Source: Desulfobacula sp.
GTDB lineage: Bacteria > Desulfobacterota > Desulfobacteria > Desulfobacterales > Desulfobacteraceae
DNA: 17,204 bases
Assembly (NCBI GenBank): GCA_027858355.1
Contig: JAQICW010000096.1
Coordinates: forward strand, 1-17,204
Reading direction: 5' to 3'
The notes under the pieces: generated by a model
What the model was told of the DNA's origin: nothing
Database searches by the model: none
What the model saw: only the letters and a program-made list of their open reading frames with translations
Program-made: the position numbers and the translations under genes
Shown: piece after piece, positions 1 to 6,434 of the stretch
How the letters are laid out: each line of letters starts with the position of its first letter
How positions within the stretch are numbered: the stretch's first letter is position 1

Positions 1-313
1 AGATTACCCCCTTGCCAAAGATATAGAGCAAGTAGTGGTTTGTTTCCCGTTCGCATTCCATGTGTTAGCCCTGACCTGTGATATATCGGAATGCCGCCTG
101 GCCTTGATATCCAATCACCAGTCCCTTGTTCCCCTTGAGCCTGGGAGCTCAATGGCACATAAACCTCCCGGGTCTCATGGTTGTGCTTTGGATATTCAAT
201 GTCTGGTCCCAGGAATAGGAATCCGCAAGAAAGGTAGCAAGACAAACATCATCCATGCCTATTAAATAAGCGTATATTAAATTTACAAGCTCAATAGTTT
301 TATAGGCTGGCAT
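1..313 (-). pseudogene. Frameshifted remnant of a DMSP-lyase-type cupin, running off the left edge
   Basis: Read on the minus strand, the frame open from 248 to the window edge encodes about 82 residues with a cupin pattern. It has GPDIEYPKHNHETREVY (an HxH, Glu and Tyr metal-ligand set), a second conserved His in LTHGMRTG, and then PLLALYLWQGG. This arrangement is typical of cupin dimethylsulfoniopropionate (DMSP) lyases of the DddL/DddQ/DddW type, which cleave DMSP to dimethyl sulfide and acrylate. The frame is closed upstream by a TGA at 249-251. A second frame, from an ATG at 313, reads MPAYKTIELVNLIYAYLIG and then DDVCLATFL, and can be joined to the cupin frame by one frameshift near 225-240. 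I see no ribosome binding site before 313, and a stop lies at 326-328. The likely reading is a broken cupin gene. A short functional cupin starting at the TTG at 245 cannot be excluded. The 3' end lies outside the window. Confidence 0.5.
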
Positions 314-389
314 ACTTGTTAATTCTTATCAAGAAAAAGGCCTGAATGCGACCAGCAATTCTTAGTTGTACTCTTTTTTAGCAAACGGG

Positions 390-533
390 TTAATCTTCAG
401 GAGGAGATGTGTTCTCATTTTCCTCGACAGGATTGTTTTGTTTCTCCAGTTTGCGTTGCTTTTTTTCTTCTTTTTTCTTTTTTTTTGCCAATTCTTTCTG
501 GCGCTTTTCAAATGAATAGTTTGGTTTAAACAA
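390..533 (-). CDS. Small lysine-rich conserved-type protein (47 aa), TTG start
   Basis: The predicted product reads FKPNYSFEKRQKELAKKKK and continues with a highly basic Lys/Arg/Glu helix and an acidic Asn/Glu/Pro-rich tail. Lysine-rich small proteins with a similar FEKRQKE start occur in deltaproteobacteria, from memory; the function is unknown, and nucleic-acid or ribosome association is only a guess. The frame is open up to an ATG at 641, but that would translate straight through a perfect hairpin (592-619). A TTG at 533 has GAGGA seven bases upstream and starts just where the recognisable sequence begins, so I prefer it. The gene follows the RhlE-type helicase on the same strand. A TATAAT at 585-590 could give it its own promoter. 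Confidence 0.6.
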   Translation of the reverse strand: MFKPNYSFEKRQKELAKKKKKEEKKQRKLEKQNNPVEENENTSPPED

Positions 534-584
534 GACTAAATCCTCATTAATGTTTTGTGTTACGGGTCCCTTGGGGGAACCACT

Positions 585-619
585 ATTATATAGCCGAGGT
601 ATCATTTGATACCTCGGCT
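585..619 (-). promoter_or_regulatory. Perfect 13-bp inverted repeat next to a TATAAT box
   Basis: Arms AGCCGAGGTATCA (592-604) and TGATACCTCGGCT (607-619) are exact reverse complements around a two-base centre. On the minus strand the palindrome is followed at once by TATAAT (590 to 585), a perfect -10 hexamer, although the -35 position holds no good TTGACA match. The site lies 29 bases after the helicase stop and about 50 bases before the start of the lysine-rich gene. It may be an operator/promoter for that gene or a hairpin that ends or processes the helicase transcript. No T-run follows, so a classical terminator is unlikely. Confidence 0.45.
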
Positions 620-647
620 GAAAGCCTGGGTGTCCAGACAAAATCGG

Positions 648-1916
648 TTATGGGTGAACTGTCCGGCTTATGCCGGAAGCAGAGGCAAAAAACCCGCTGT
701 GTTGGTTTCTACCCCGCCCGGTCGCAGCAGGTTGCTTTCTTCTGGGCATCTGTCGTGGAAAACGGTCTCTTTTTTCTTCAACAACTATCTCTTTTGGTTC
801 CCAGGCAAAACCTGGTGTTGCCTGGCGGCGCATCTTTTTGCCCAGGTTCCGCTCAATGAGAGATATAATCTTGCTGTCTTCCTGGCCGGCAAAGATGAAT
901 GCCTGCCCGCTCCGTTCTGCCCGGCCCGTACGCCCGGTGCGGTGGGTATAAGTTTCGGCAGTATCTGGAACATCATAGTTGATAACATGGGAAATCCCCT
1001 TCACGTCAATCCCCCGGGCTGCAATGTCTGTTGCAACAAGGATTTTAAAGGTTCCGTCCTTAAAGCCATTCAGCGCCTGCTGCCGTTTGACCTGGGAGAG
1101 ATTGCCCTGAATTGAGGCTGCGCTAAAGCCGGCCTTTTGCAGCACCAGAGCCAGGCTTTTAGCCTTGTGTTTGGTACGGGTGAAGACCAGGGTACTCGTC
1201 ATTTTTTCTTCCTGGATGATGCTCTTGAGTAAAGAGGTCTTACGCTCTTTTGCAACCTGAAACAGGACATGGGAGATTGCAAGGATCGGCTGGGTATGAT
1301 TGATTTGTACGGTTGCCGGATTTTTTAATATGTTTTCCGCTAAATGGCGGATTTCCTTGGGCATGGTGGCGGAAAAAACCATGGTTTGACGGTTTGTGGG
1401 CAGCTGTTTGATGATTCTGCGGATATCCGGAAGGAATCCCTTGTCAAACATGTGGTCTGCCTCATCAAGAACCAGTGCCTCAACAGCGCTAAGGGAAAAG
1501 GCCCTGTCATTAAGAAGGTCCAGCAGGCGGCCGGGGCAGGCAACAATAATTTCCACACCATTGCGGATTGCTTTGACCTGGGGATGCTTACCTACGCCGC
1601 CATAAATGGAAAGACTTCGCAGGCCTGTTTCTTTTGCCATTTTGCTGATATCAGCATGGATCTGTTCGGCCAACTCCCTTGTGGGCGCTACGATCAAGGC
1701 CCGCACTCGTTTGCGGGGACCGTCCAGCAGCCGCTGGAGAAGGGGCAGAACAAAGGCTGCCGTTTTCCCGGTCCCGGTCTGGGCCAGGCCAAGGATGTCC
1801 CGACCTTCAAGGATCGGGGGAATAGCTTGTTTCTGGATCGGGGTGGGGATAGTATAGCCGCAGGCAGCAATGCCTGCGTTTACTTTAGGGTCAAACTTAA
1901 AATTGTTAAAACTCAT
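648..1916 (-). CDS. rhlE: DEAD-box ATP-dependent RNA helicase, RhlE group
   Basis: This 422-residue protein unwinds RNA duplexes using ATP and would act in ribosome assembly and mRNA turnover in the cytoplasm. All core motifs are visible: the Q motif (GYTIPTPIQ, 20-28), Walker A AQTGTGKT (45-52), PTRELA (78-83), GG (106-107), CPGR (127-130, usually TPGR), DEAD (151-154), SAT (182-184) and HRTGRTGR (325-332). A basic tail of about 60 residues with many Arg, Pro and Gly follows the core, as in other RhlE-type helicases. The ATG at 1916 has AGGAG five bases upstream. A 40-residue ORF and a leader with two hairpins lie directly upstream on the same strand, and the helicase may be cotranscribed with that ORF. 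The family call is firm; assignment to RhlE rather than another DEAD-box subgroup rests on the short core and basic tail. Confidence 0.95.
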   Translation of the reverse strand: MSFNNFKFDPKVNAGIAACGYTIPTPIQKQAIPPILEGRDILGLAQTGTGKTAAFVLPLLQRLLDGPRKRVRALIVAPTRELAEQIHADISKMAKETGLRSLSIYGGVGKHPQVKAIRNGVEIIVACPGRLLDLLNDRAFSLSAVEALVLDEADHMFDKGFLPDIRRIIKQLPTNRQTMVFSATMPKEIRHLAENILKNPATVQINHTQPILAISHVLFQVAKERKTSLLKSIIQEEKMTSTLVFTRTKHKAKSLALVLQKAGFSAASIQGNLSQVKRQQALNGFKDGTFKILVATDIAARGIDVKGISHVINYDVPDTAETYTHRTGRTGRAERSGQAFIFAGQEDSKIISLIERNLGKKMRRQATPGFAWEPKEIVVEEKRDRFPRQMPRRKQPAATGRGRNQHSGFFASASGISRTVHP

Positions 1917-1940
1917 TAATACTCCTATATATTTTGTGAT

Positions 1941-1994
1941 GATCTGCCAGGGCGATTCCCTGGTTTATAGATCTGCGGATTCATTAAGATCCGC
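1941..1994 (-). promoter_or_regulatory. Two hairpins in the leader of the RNA helicase gene
   Basis: Between the 40-residue ORF and the helicase start lie two inverted repeats. GCGGAT (1975-1980) pairs with ATCCGC (1989-1994) across an eight-base loop. CCAGGG (1947-1952) pairs with CCCTGG (1958-1963) across five bases, flanked by outer GATCT/AGATC arms (1941-1945 and 1969-1973). In the minus-strand transcript they lie 25-78 bases ahead of the helicase ATG. Structured leaders are common on cold-responsive helicase mRNAs, but that role is only inferred here. Neither hairpin has a T-run, so they are poor candidates for terminators. Confidence 0.35.
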
Positions 1995-2001
1995 TGGTTA
2001 T

Positions 2002-2124
2002 TTATTTGGTTTTATGGGAAATGCGTGGGATGATGATGCTGAGGACGTCCGGGGCAATCAACAGGCCATGGCCTGGGGTAGTCTCTGTTAAGATGTGATA
2101 CGGGTTTGTATTATAATTTATCAT
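2002..2124 (-). CDS. Small hypothetical protein (40 aa) upstream of the RNA helicase
   Basis: An ATG at 2124 is preceded by AGGAG with seven-base spacing and opens a 40-codon frame ending in TAA at 2002-2004. The product begins MINYNTNPYHILTETTPGHG, continues with a hydrophobic stretch (LLIAPDVLSIIIP, 21-33) and ends in a basic SHKTK. It matches no family that I recognise. The hydrophobic run is short and contains Asp and Pro, so a full membrane helix is unlikely. The strong ribosome binding site and the amino-acid composition favour a real gene, or the first part of a decayed one. It lies 85 bases ahead of the RhlE-type helicase on the same strand, so the two may share a transcript. A 14-bp palindrome (2062-2075, CAGGCCATGGCCTG) lies inside it. 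Confidence 0.5.
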   Translation of the reverse strand: MINYNTNPYHILTETTPGHGLLIAPDVLSIIIPRISHKTK

Positions 2125-2252
2125 TTAGCTTCTCCTGTTTATTGAATCAGCAGAAACTTCAGTGGCAACGAACGATGTTTGGAAAAACAACGAGGTTAAC
2201 AAGGACAACCTTGAAGGAAAATCTGATTCTACTTAGTGTAATATTAAATTGC

Positions 2253-2280
2253 ATCATACACGATTGTACAGATATTGCAA
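2253..2280 (-). promoter_or_regulatory. Candidate sigma-70 promoter for the small ORF and helicase
   Basis: On the minus strand a TTGCAA (2275-2280) is followed after 16 bases by TATGAT (2253-2258), which matches TATAAT at five of six positions. Transcription would start near 2246, giving about a 120-base leader to the 40-residue ORF and about 330 bases to the helicase. The -35 match is weak. The region 2125-2441 otherwise holds no ORF that I can support. Confidence 0.3.
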
Positions 2281-2366
2281 GGAAATAAAAAACAAGGTAA
2301 TATGCAGTTTGACTAAATTCCAATAATCAAAGGCTGGAATAGCTTTGTCTGGAACAAGAAGTTTAT

Positions 2367-2396
2367 CCCTGTTGGATGTCAAAAGGTCCAACAGGG
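2367..2396 (+). promoter_or_regulatory. 10-bp hairpin just upstream of rsgA
   Basis: CCCTGTTGGA (2367-2376) and TCCAACAGGG (2387-2396) are exact inverted repeats around a ten-base loop, and flanking bases extend the stem with a bulge. The hairpin ends 45 bases before the rsgA start. It has no following T-run, so it is more likely a leader structure or protein-binding site than a terminator. No matching -35/-10 pair could be placed confidently beside it. Confidence 0.4.
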
Positions 2397-2441
2397 GATA
2401 ATCATTGGGTGCATACTTATATAAGGATGGAGAGTTAGCGT

Positions 2442-3389
2442 TTGAAAATCAAGAAAAAGGGTGTTGAGGAACACAGGGAAAAGGATTCTTCCTGTTCTGC
2501 CCCGGACCGGAAGGGCGTGATCGTCGCTCACCATGGTGTTGCCGTGGATATTTTGTTTGAATCTGGAGAACGGCAGATGGTACAGGTAAAAAAGCGCTTC
2601 GGCCATGTCGTAGGCGATGACGTGGTCGTCCGTGACAAGCTTCTCACGCGGTTACCACGCAGAACAGAGCTTTGCCGAAGGGATTCCAGGGGCAGCATCA
2701 GAATTGTTGGTGCCAACCTTGATGTTCTCGGTGTGGTGGTAGCATCTCTGCCGCGGCCTCCATTCGGGTATATTGATCAGGCAGTCGTTACTGCAAGGAA
2801 GGCGGCCCTGATTCCTGTGCTGGTGATCAACAAGTGTGATCTTGAAGACTCTGAAATCCTTGTTGCTGAGCTTAAGGCCACCTATGCCGGAATTATGGAT
2901 ATTTTTGTCATGAGCGCAGTCACTGGAGAGGGCCTGGCTGCATTAGAATTGTTTCTGGGGCAGGAGTTTCGGAGCTTTTTCGTGGGCATCACAGGGGTGG
3001 GCAAAAGTTCCCTTCTCAATGCCATTTGCCCGACACTGGATCTCAGGGTGGGGGAGCTCTATGAAGCAGGCAACAGGGGGTGCAATACCACCACCGTTTC
3101 CACTCTTCATGCCCTCCCAGGCGGAGGTGAACTAGTGGATACCCCAGGTTTCAACGAGTTTGGACTGGTGGATATTTCGCCAGAGGATCTTGCAGGATAT
3201 TTCCCCGGGTTTGAATCGGCCATGGAAGGCAGGTGCCGTTTCCGGAATTGCCGCCACCGAACCGAACCGGGATGCGCCGTGGCAAAATTGGTCATGAGTG
3301 GAAAGATTGCCAACGAACGTTACTCCACCTATCTGGAGATCCTCGACCAGCTCGAAGCAGGAGAGGACAGGTTCAAGAGCCGGCGATAG
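2442..3389 (+). CDS. rsgA: Ribosome small-subunit biogenesis GTPase RsgA
   Basis: RsgA (YjeQ/YloQ) is a circularly permuted GTPase that binds late 30S precursors and helps release assembly factors. The order of motifs shows the permutation: NKCD (G4, 130-133), the SA motif (G5, 158-159), the P-loop GITGVGKSS (G1, 182-190), the TTT switch (G2, about 216-218) and DTPG (G3, 233-236). An N-terminal OB-fold region spans roughly 25-100. A C-terminal zinc site has C265, C270, H272 and C278 in the family's CxxxxC-x-H-x5-C spacing. At 315 residues the length is normal. The start is a TTG at 2442 with GGAG nine bases upstream, and no better ATG keeps the OB fold intact. It is divergent from the RNA helicase, another ribosome-linked factor. 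Confidence 0.95.
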   Translation: MKIKKKGVEEHREKDSSCSAPDRKGVIVAHHGVAVDILFESGERQMVQVKKRFGHVVGDDVVVRDKLLTRLPRRTELCRRDSRGSIRIVGANLDVLGVVVASLPRPPFGYIDQAVVTARKAALIPVLVINKCDLEDSEILVAELKATYAGIMDIFVMSAVTGEGLAALELFLGQEFRSFFVGITGVGKSSLLNAICPTLDLRVGELYEAGNRGCNTTTVSTLHALPGGGELVDTPGFNEFGLVDISPEDLAGYFPGFESAMEGRCRFRNCRHRTEPGCAVAKLVMSGKIANERYSTYLEILDQLEAGEDRFKSRR

Positions 3390-3390
3390 G

Positions 3391-3567
3391 AATAAACATC
3401 TCAACATCCTTCTGACCGGTTTTGCGCAATTCAGTTTTGAACAATTCATGGTGGATCTGGAAATCATTCGAATGTTGAACAAAAACATTTAACAAGGTAT
3501 GGACGATTATATGAAGGAATGCGGTATCCCATCGATTACACTTGAAACGGTGCTCTCGGCCAAATGA
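3391..3567 (+). pseudogene. Possible decayed coding remnant between rsgA and the racemase-like gene
   Basis: After the rsgA stop, one frame reads protein-like sequence (LNILLTGFAQFSFEQFMVD, then LEIIRMLNKNI). It meets a TAA at 3490-3492, then continues in the same frame as MDDYMKECGIPSITLETVL and ends at TGATAATAA. The second part has no usable ribosome binding site, since AAGG lies only one base before its ATG. I do not recognise the family. A chance open frame is possible. The rest of 3390-3604 shows only the ribosome binding site of the next gene. Confidence 0.22.
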
Positions 3568-3604
3568 TAATAAACCATGATTTTTTTTAAAAGGAATTTT
3601 AATT

Positions 3605-4387
3605 ATGCATCAGAACAGAGATTTCGGCATCACAAACATACGAGGCAGAAACGTGCACTGCTCGGGCATGAGCCTTGGCATTATTCTTCTGGATGAAACT
3701 TACCCCGGCTTTCCCGGGGATGTGAGAAATCCCAGTGCCTATCCATACCCTATCCAGTATGAGGTGGCCCAGGGACTGGATATAAAAAAACTGGTTCACG
3801 GCAAAGATAAGGATCAATACCTTGATACCATACTAACAGCAGCTTTTAAACTTCAGAAAATGGGATGCAGGGCCATTGCTGCCGAGTGCGGGTATTTTGC
3901 CTTTTTCCAGAAAGAGGTAAGAGACCGCCTGGATATTCCAGTGTTCATGTCCAGTCTTCTGCAGGTTCCCTGGGCCCAGTCCATCATCAGGCCGGATCAT
4001 GTGGTGGGGATACTCATGGCCTCCAAAGAGGCCCTGCTGGAAAAGCATCTTTCCAGTGTGGGTGTAAGTATAGGAACCAATTATGTGGTGGAAGGTGCTA
4101 AAGATGACGGGCAATGCCCGGAATTCGACAATCTCTGGACCGAAGAACTACGACCGGAAATACCACAGGCTGACTACGGGCGGGCGGAAGAGGATTTTCT
4201 CAGGGTAGCCACGGCATTTTATGAAAAACATCCCAATATGGGGGCAATGGTGCTGGAGTGTACTGGTTTCCCACCCTTTGCCAGGGCATTGCAAAGAGCC
4301 ATCAATATTCCCGTTTTCAGTTGGGGAACCCTCATGGATTTTGCCCATATGGTAACTGTGCATCGGGACTATTACGGCTATGTGTAA
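3605..4387 (+). CDS. Aspartate/glutamate racemase-family protein
   Basis: This 260-residue cytoplasmic protein shows the two-cysteine layout of the Asp/Glu racemase superfamily, whose members interconvert amino-acid or hydantoin enantiomers by two-base proton transfer. C95 lies in AAECGYFAFFQ after the first half-domain, and C219 lies in VLECTGFPPFARALQ of the second. Each follows a hydrophobic strand and an acidic residue, as expected for paired catalytic thiols. The region IPVFMSSLLQVPWAQ (111-125) resembles the substrate-proximal loop of these proteins. The substrate cannot be told from sequence; aspartate, glutamate, hydantoin or a related carboxylate are all possible. The ATG at 3605 is preceded by AAGGA with nine-base spacing. 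It stands alone, downstream of rsgA and convergent with the AlbA_2 gene. No clear terminator is visible in 4388-4468. Confidence 0.85.
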   Translation: MHQNRDFGITNIRGRNVHCSGMSLGIILLDETYPGFPGDVRNPSAYPYPIQYEVAQGLDIKKLVHGKDKDQYLDTILTAAFKLQKMGCRAIAAECGYFAFFQKEVRDRLDIPVFMSSLLQVPWAQSIIRPDHVVGILMASKEALLEKHLSSVGVSIGTNYVVEGAKDDGQCPEFDNLWTEELRPEIPQADYGRAEEDFLRVATAFYEKHPNMGAMVLECTGFPPFARALQRAINIPVFSWGTLMDFAHMVTVHRDYYGYV

Positions 4388-4468
4388 AGGGCAATGAATT
4401 TGTCAAAATATAGGGGTTGAGCCAAAACAGTGCATCAAAAATTATCGGACATACGCCCTTTATATGTT

Positions 4469-5845
4469 TTATCCTTTTAAAAAATATCCGCCTGTTTTTT
4501 TGCTTCCCCGATGTTCAATCAAATATTTTTCAATCAGGGTTTGAATCTGTTTTTCCAGGGTCTTTACAGACCGGTTGTCAAGAAGGGCTGATGCCTGTCT
4601 GGTCTGTATCCCCGGGTTTTGTGAAATCACGGCAAGCAGGGATTTTAATCCCTCATTTAATCCCTCATTTAATCCCTCATTTAATCCCTCATTCATTTTG
4701 ACAGGCGGTTCTTTTTTTTCAAGGGCAACTCCCCGGTCAAATACTGCCGTGACAAAGGTGGTGAACTCAGATCGAATCGGGGCGTGGCCGGCCTCTTTCA
4801 TCAGATTCTGCATCCTCCTGATGCCGGTTCCCATTTTTTCGATATAGCCGATCCTGTGAAACAACCCTGCAATTTTGGGATTTCTCAAAACGCTTTTCTT
4901 GCCGAAATCTTTTTCAAGAAGCCCTTTGACAAGACTGCCCGGGCTTGAGATTTCAATGCGGTCATCAAAGATCTCCACCATGACATTGGCCCCTTTTTCA
5001 AAATAGTACCGATGGCACACAGCATTGATCACAGCTTCCCTCAAGGCCTCTAAAGGCACCTGGGGGACTTCGATCCGTTTGGGGGAGCCGTCAAATTCAT
5101 AGCGGACCGGGATGTGTTGCCGCAAAAAGAGCATGGCATTGTCCACATTGTAGATGATATCCTGGTTGAAATCCTTGCGGTCCAGGACGTGGACTTTTTC
5201 AATTCCCTTGTACAGGGCACAGGTGATCCCGGCATGGGGATAAAATTGATCCAGATCCCGGGCAAAAAAGAAAATGCCCGTGTTGTTAAAGATGAGATTG
5301 CCTGCCTGTTGTTCTGCAACGCCGAGATTCAATAAAATAGACAGGGTGTCCAGAACCGGGGAGATCTCTGCCAGGGAAAGAAAGTGGGACAGTTTTTGGG
5401 GATCAAAATTATTTTTAAAATCAAATTTCAGGTTCATGAGTTCCTCAAACCGGATTCGGCCTTCGGACTGAAAAAACTCAATGATCTGATTGCGGTTCAT
5501 CTTCTGGGCATTGGGCCCGATCCGCGTGTAAAACCCTGAACTACAGCTATAGGGTTTTTCCGTGCCCTGACTCACATGCACCACCAGGAGGGATGCAAGT
5601 TCCTGGAGTTTTATTTTTATGGGAGGGTCACAATTATTGGCAATATCCTGTATCTGGGATTTTAATTGATTGGTCACCCTGATCCCTTTGATCTTTCCTG
5701 AGTCTGAAATGCCAATAAAGATCCTGCCACCAGACCCGTTGGCAAAGGCCACCATTTCCCGGTCACTCTGGGCTGGTTTTTCCTTGAACTCAATCAGGTA
5801 GCCTTCGCCCTCTTCTAATATCAGTTTTAATTCTTCTGTTTTCAT
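4469..5845 (-). CDS. AlbA_2 (Schlafen-like) domain protein with C-terminal ATPase-like and winged-helix regions
   Basis: The 458-residue protein belongs to the COG2865-type group. An N-terminal AlbA_2 domain (about 1-115) has the EGYLIEFKE motif, VAFANGSGGRIFIGISDSG and the GFYTRIGPNAQ end. A HATPase_c_4-like region (about 263-350) contains PLEALREAVINAVCHRYY and later IEKMGTGIRRM. Four NEGL repeats (385-400) form a linker to a winged-helix tail (about 401-458). These proteins are usually annotated as putative transcriptional regulators or RNA/ATP-binding proteins and are frequent in accessory and restriction-modification islands. I chose the ATG at 5845, not 5875, because it overlaps the stop of the preceding hsdR remnant in an ATGA and starts at the usual position before the AlbA_2 domain. 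The family HRDY motif here reads HRYY. Function is not established, and the frame looks intact. Confidence 0.88.
   Translation of the reverse strand: MKTEELKLILEEGEGYLIEFKEKPAQSDREMVAFANGSGGRIFIGISDSGKIKGIRVTNQLKSQIQDIANNCDPPIKIKLQELASLLVVHVSQGTEKPYSCSSGFYTRIGPNAQKMNRNQIIEFFQSEGRIRFEELMNLKFDFKNNFDPQKLSHFLSLAEISPVLDTLSILLNLGVAEQQAGNLIFNNTGIFFFARDLDQFYPHAGITCALYKGIEKVHVLDRKDFNQDIIYNVDNAMLFLRQHIPVRYEFDGSPKRIEVPQVPLEALREAVINAVCHRYYFEKGANVMVEIFDDRIEISSPGSLVKGLLEKDFGKKSVLRNPKIAGLFHRIGYIEKMGTGIRRMQNLMKEAGHAPIRSEFTTFVTAVFDRGVALEKKEPPVKMNEGLNEGLNEGLNEGLKSLLAVISQNPGIQTRQASALLDNRSVKTLEKQIQTLIEKYLIEHRGSKKTGGYFLKG
4644..4691 (-). repeat. Four exact copies of a 12-bp tandem repeat encoding NEGL
   Basis: The unit TTTAATCCCTCA (plus strand) occurs four times in a row with no mismatch, and a partial copy follows. 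On the coding strand each unit gives Asn-Glu-Gly-Leu. Because the unit is a multiple of three, slippage changes linker length without shifting frame. Similar NEG-type repeats are seen in other COG2865 proteins, from memory. Confidence 0.95.
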
Positions 5846-6168
5846 TCTTTTGTTATCATTGTTGCTATGCCACAATACTCTGGATACAGCGAATCAAATA
5901 TTTTTTCGATTCTTCTTGCATGGGACATGGAGGAACAAAAGAAGATGGTCTTTCCCGGTAAAACACCATCCGTGTCCTTGATGCATTCCTCCATAAACTC
6001 TTTTACAATCAATGCATTGGTACCCTTATTGATGACTTGTTTTTCAATCTGGGAACCTTCAAAATTGATCTCTTCGACAACCTGGGTTTTATCGCCGATA
6101 TTCCAACCGGCTTTGCCAAGTTTTACGTCAATGAGTTCTTTTCTTGTCTGAGCCTCTGTACGTGTCAT
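5842..6168 (-). pseudogene. hsdR: Type I restriction enzyme HsdR, internally deleted and truncated
   Basis: The 108-residue frame joins two distant parts of an HsdR/R-subunit helicase. Residues 1-33 (MTRTEAQTRKELIDVKLG, then KAGWNIGDKTQVVEE) match the extreme N-terminus. Residues from about 34 on (INFEGSQIEKQVINKGTN, IVKEFMEECIKD, GVLPGKTIFF, HARRIEKIFDSLYP) match the second helicase domain. The nuclease domain and the Walker A and DEAD-box region that belong between them are missing, which I estimate as several hundred residues. The remaining C-terminal half of HsdR is also absent, and the frame ends at MITKE. The start has AGGAT eight bases upstream. The stop overlaps the AlbA_2 start in ATGA. 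No hsdM or hsdS is present nearby. A functional restriction subunit is not possible; a short expressed peptide is. Confidence 0.85.
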
Positions 6169-6281
6169 TTTGCTTATCCTGCTTTAACAGCCTTTATAAA
6201 CCTCTGCATCTGTATCAATATCTCAGGTGCTTGTAAAGCCTGCTTTCAAAATAAGAATCGGAATTTTACGTTATCGTATCG

Positions 6282-6434
6282 ATGGTGATTTCGATTGAAA
6301 AATTCTGCGTTGTATCCGACCATTCAGGGAAAATGGCAACACCGCCAAATTCCCTAAATGGCGATTTTTCGAAAGGGTTTACTATTCCACAGGTTGCGCA
6401 AAAGTACGACTGGCATAAACCTATTGTATGGGGT
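6282..6434 (+). pseudogene. Probable fragment of a DNA methylase-type protein
   Basis: This frame reads VVSDHSGKMATPPNSLNGDF and then FTIPQVAQKYDWHKPIVW. The second piece resembles a short segment found ahead of the catalytic domain in some N6/N4 DNA methylases (pattern: IPQVAxKYGWxEPxVW), from memory. No catalytic motif follows, because the frame runs directly into a 15-bp duplication and then into the antisense of the neighbouring ferredoxin gene. It is divergent from the hsdR remnant. The call is tentative. The remaining bases, 6169-6281, hold only the ribosome binding site of the hsdR remnant. Confidence 0.33.

Noticed and set aside
76..160. Continuation of the cupin in a second shifted frame (GLVIGYQGQAAFRYITGQG)
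   Set aside because: It looks protein-like, but the unshifted frame already carries the conserved cupin sequence through the same bases to the window edge.
35..265. 76-codon plus-strand ORF
   Set aside because: It lies antisense to the cupin remnant and shows no family feature.
1344..1919. 191-codon plus-strand ORF
   Set aside because: Antisense to the helicase gene, whose motifs are complete; composition is that of a shadow frame.
4388..4468. Bidirectional terminator between the racemase-like and AlbA_2 genes
   Set aside because: Only a seven-base AAAGGGC/GCCCTTT pair with a loop of about 60 bases is present, and no close stem with a T-run.
4644..4691. Short repeats as a CRISPR array
   Set aside because: Units are 12 bp, directly adjacent without spacers, and in frame within a coding gene.
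5867..6151. 94-codon plus-strand ORF
   Set aside because: Antisense to the hsdR remnant, which carries the recognisable protein sequence.
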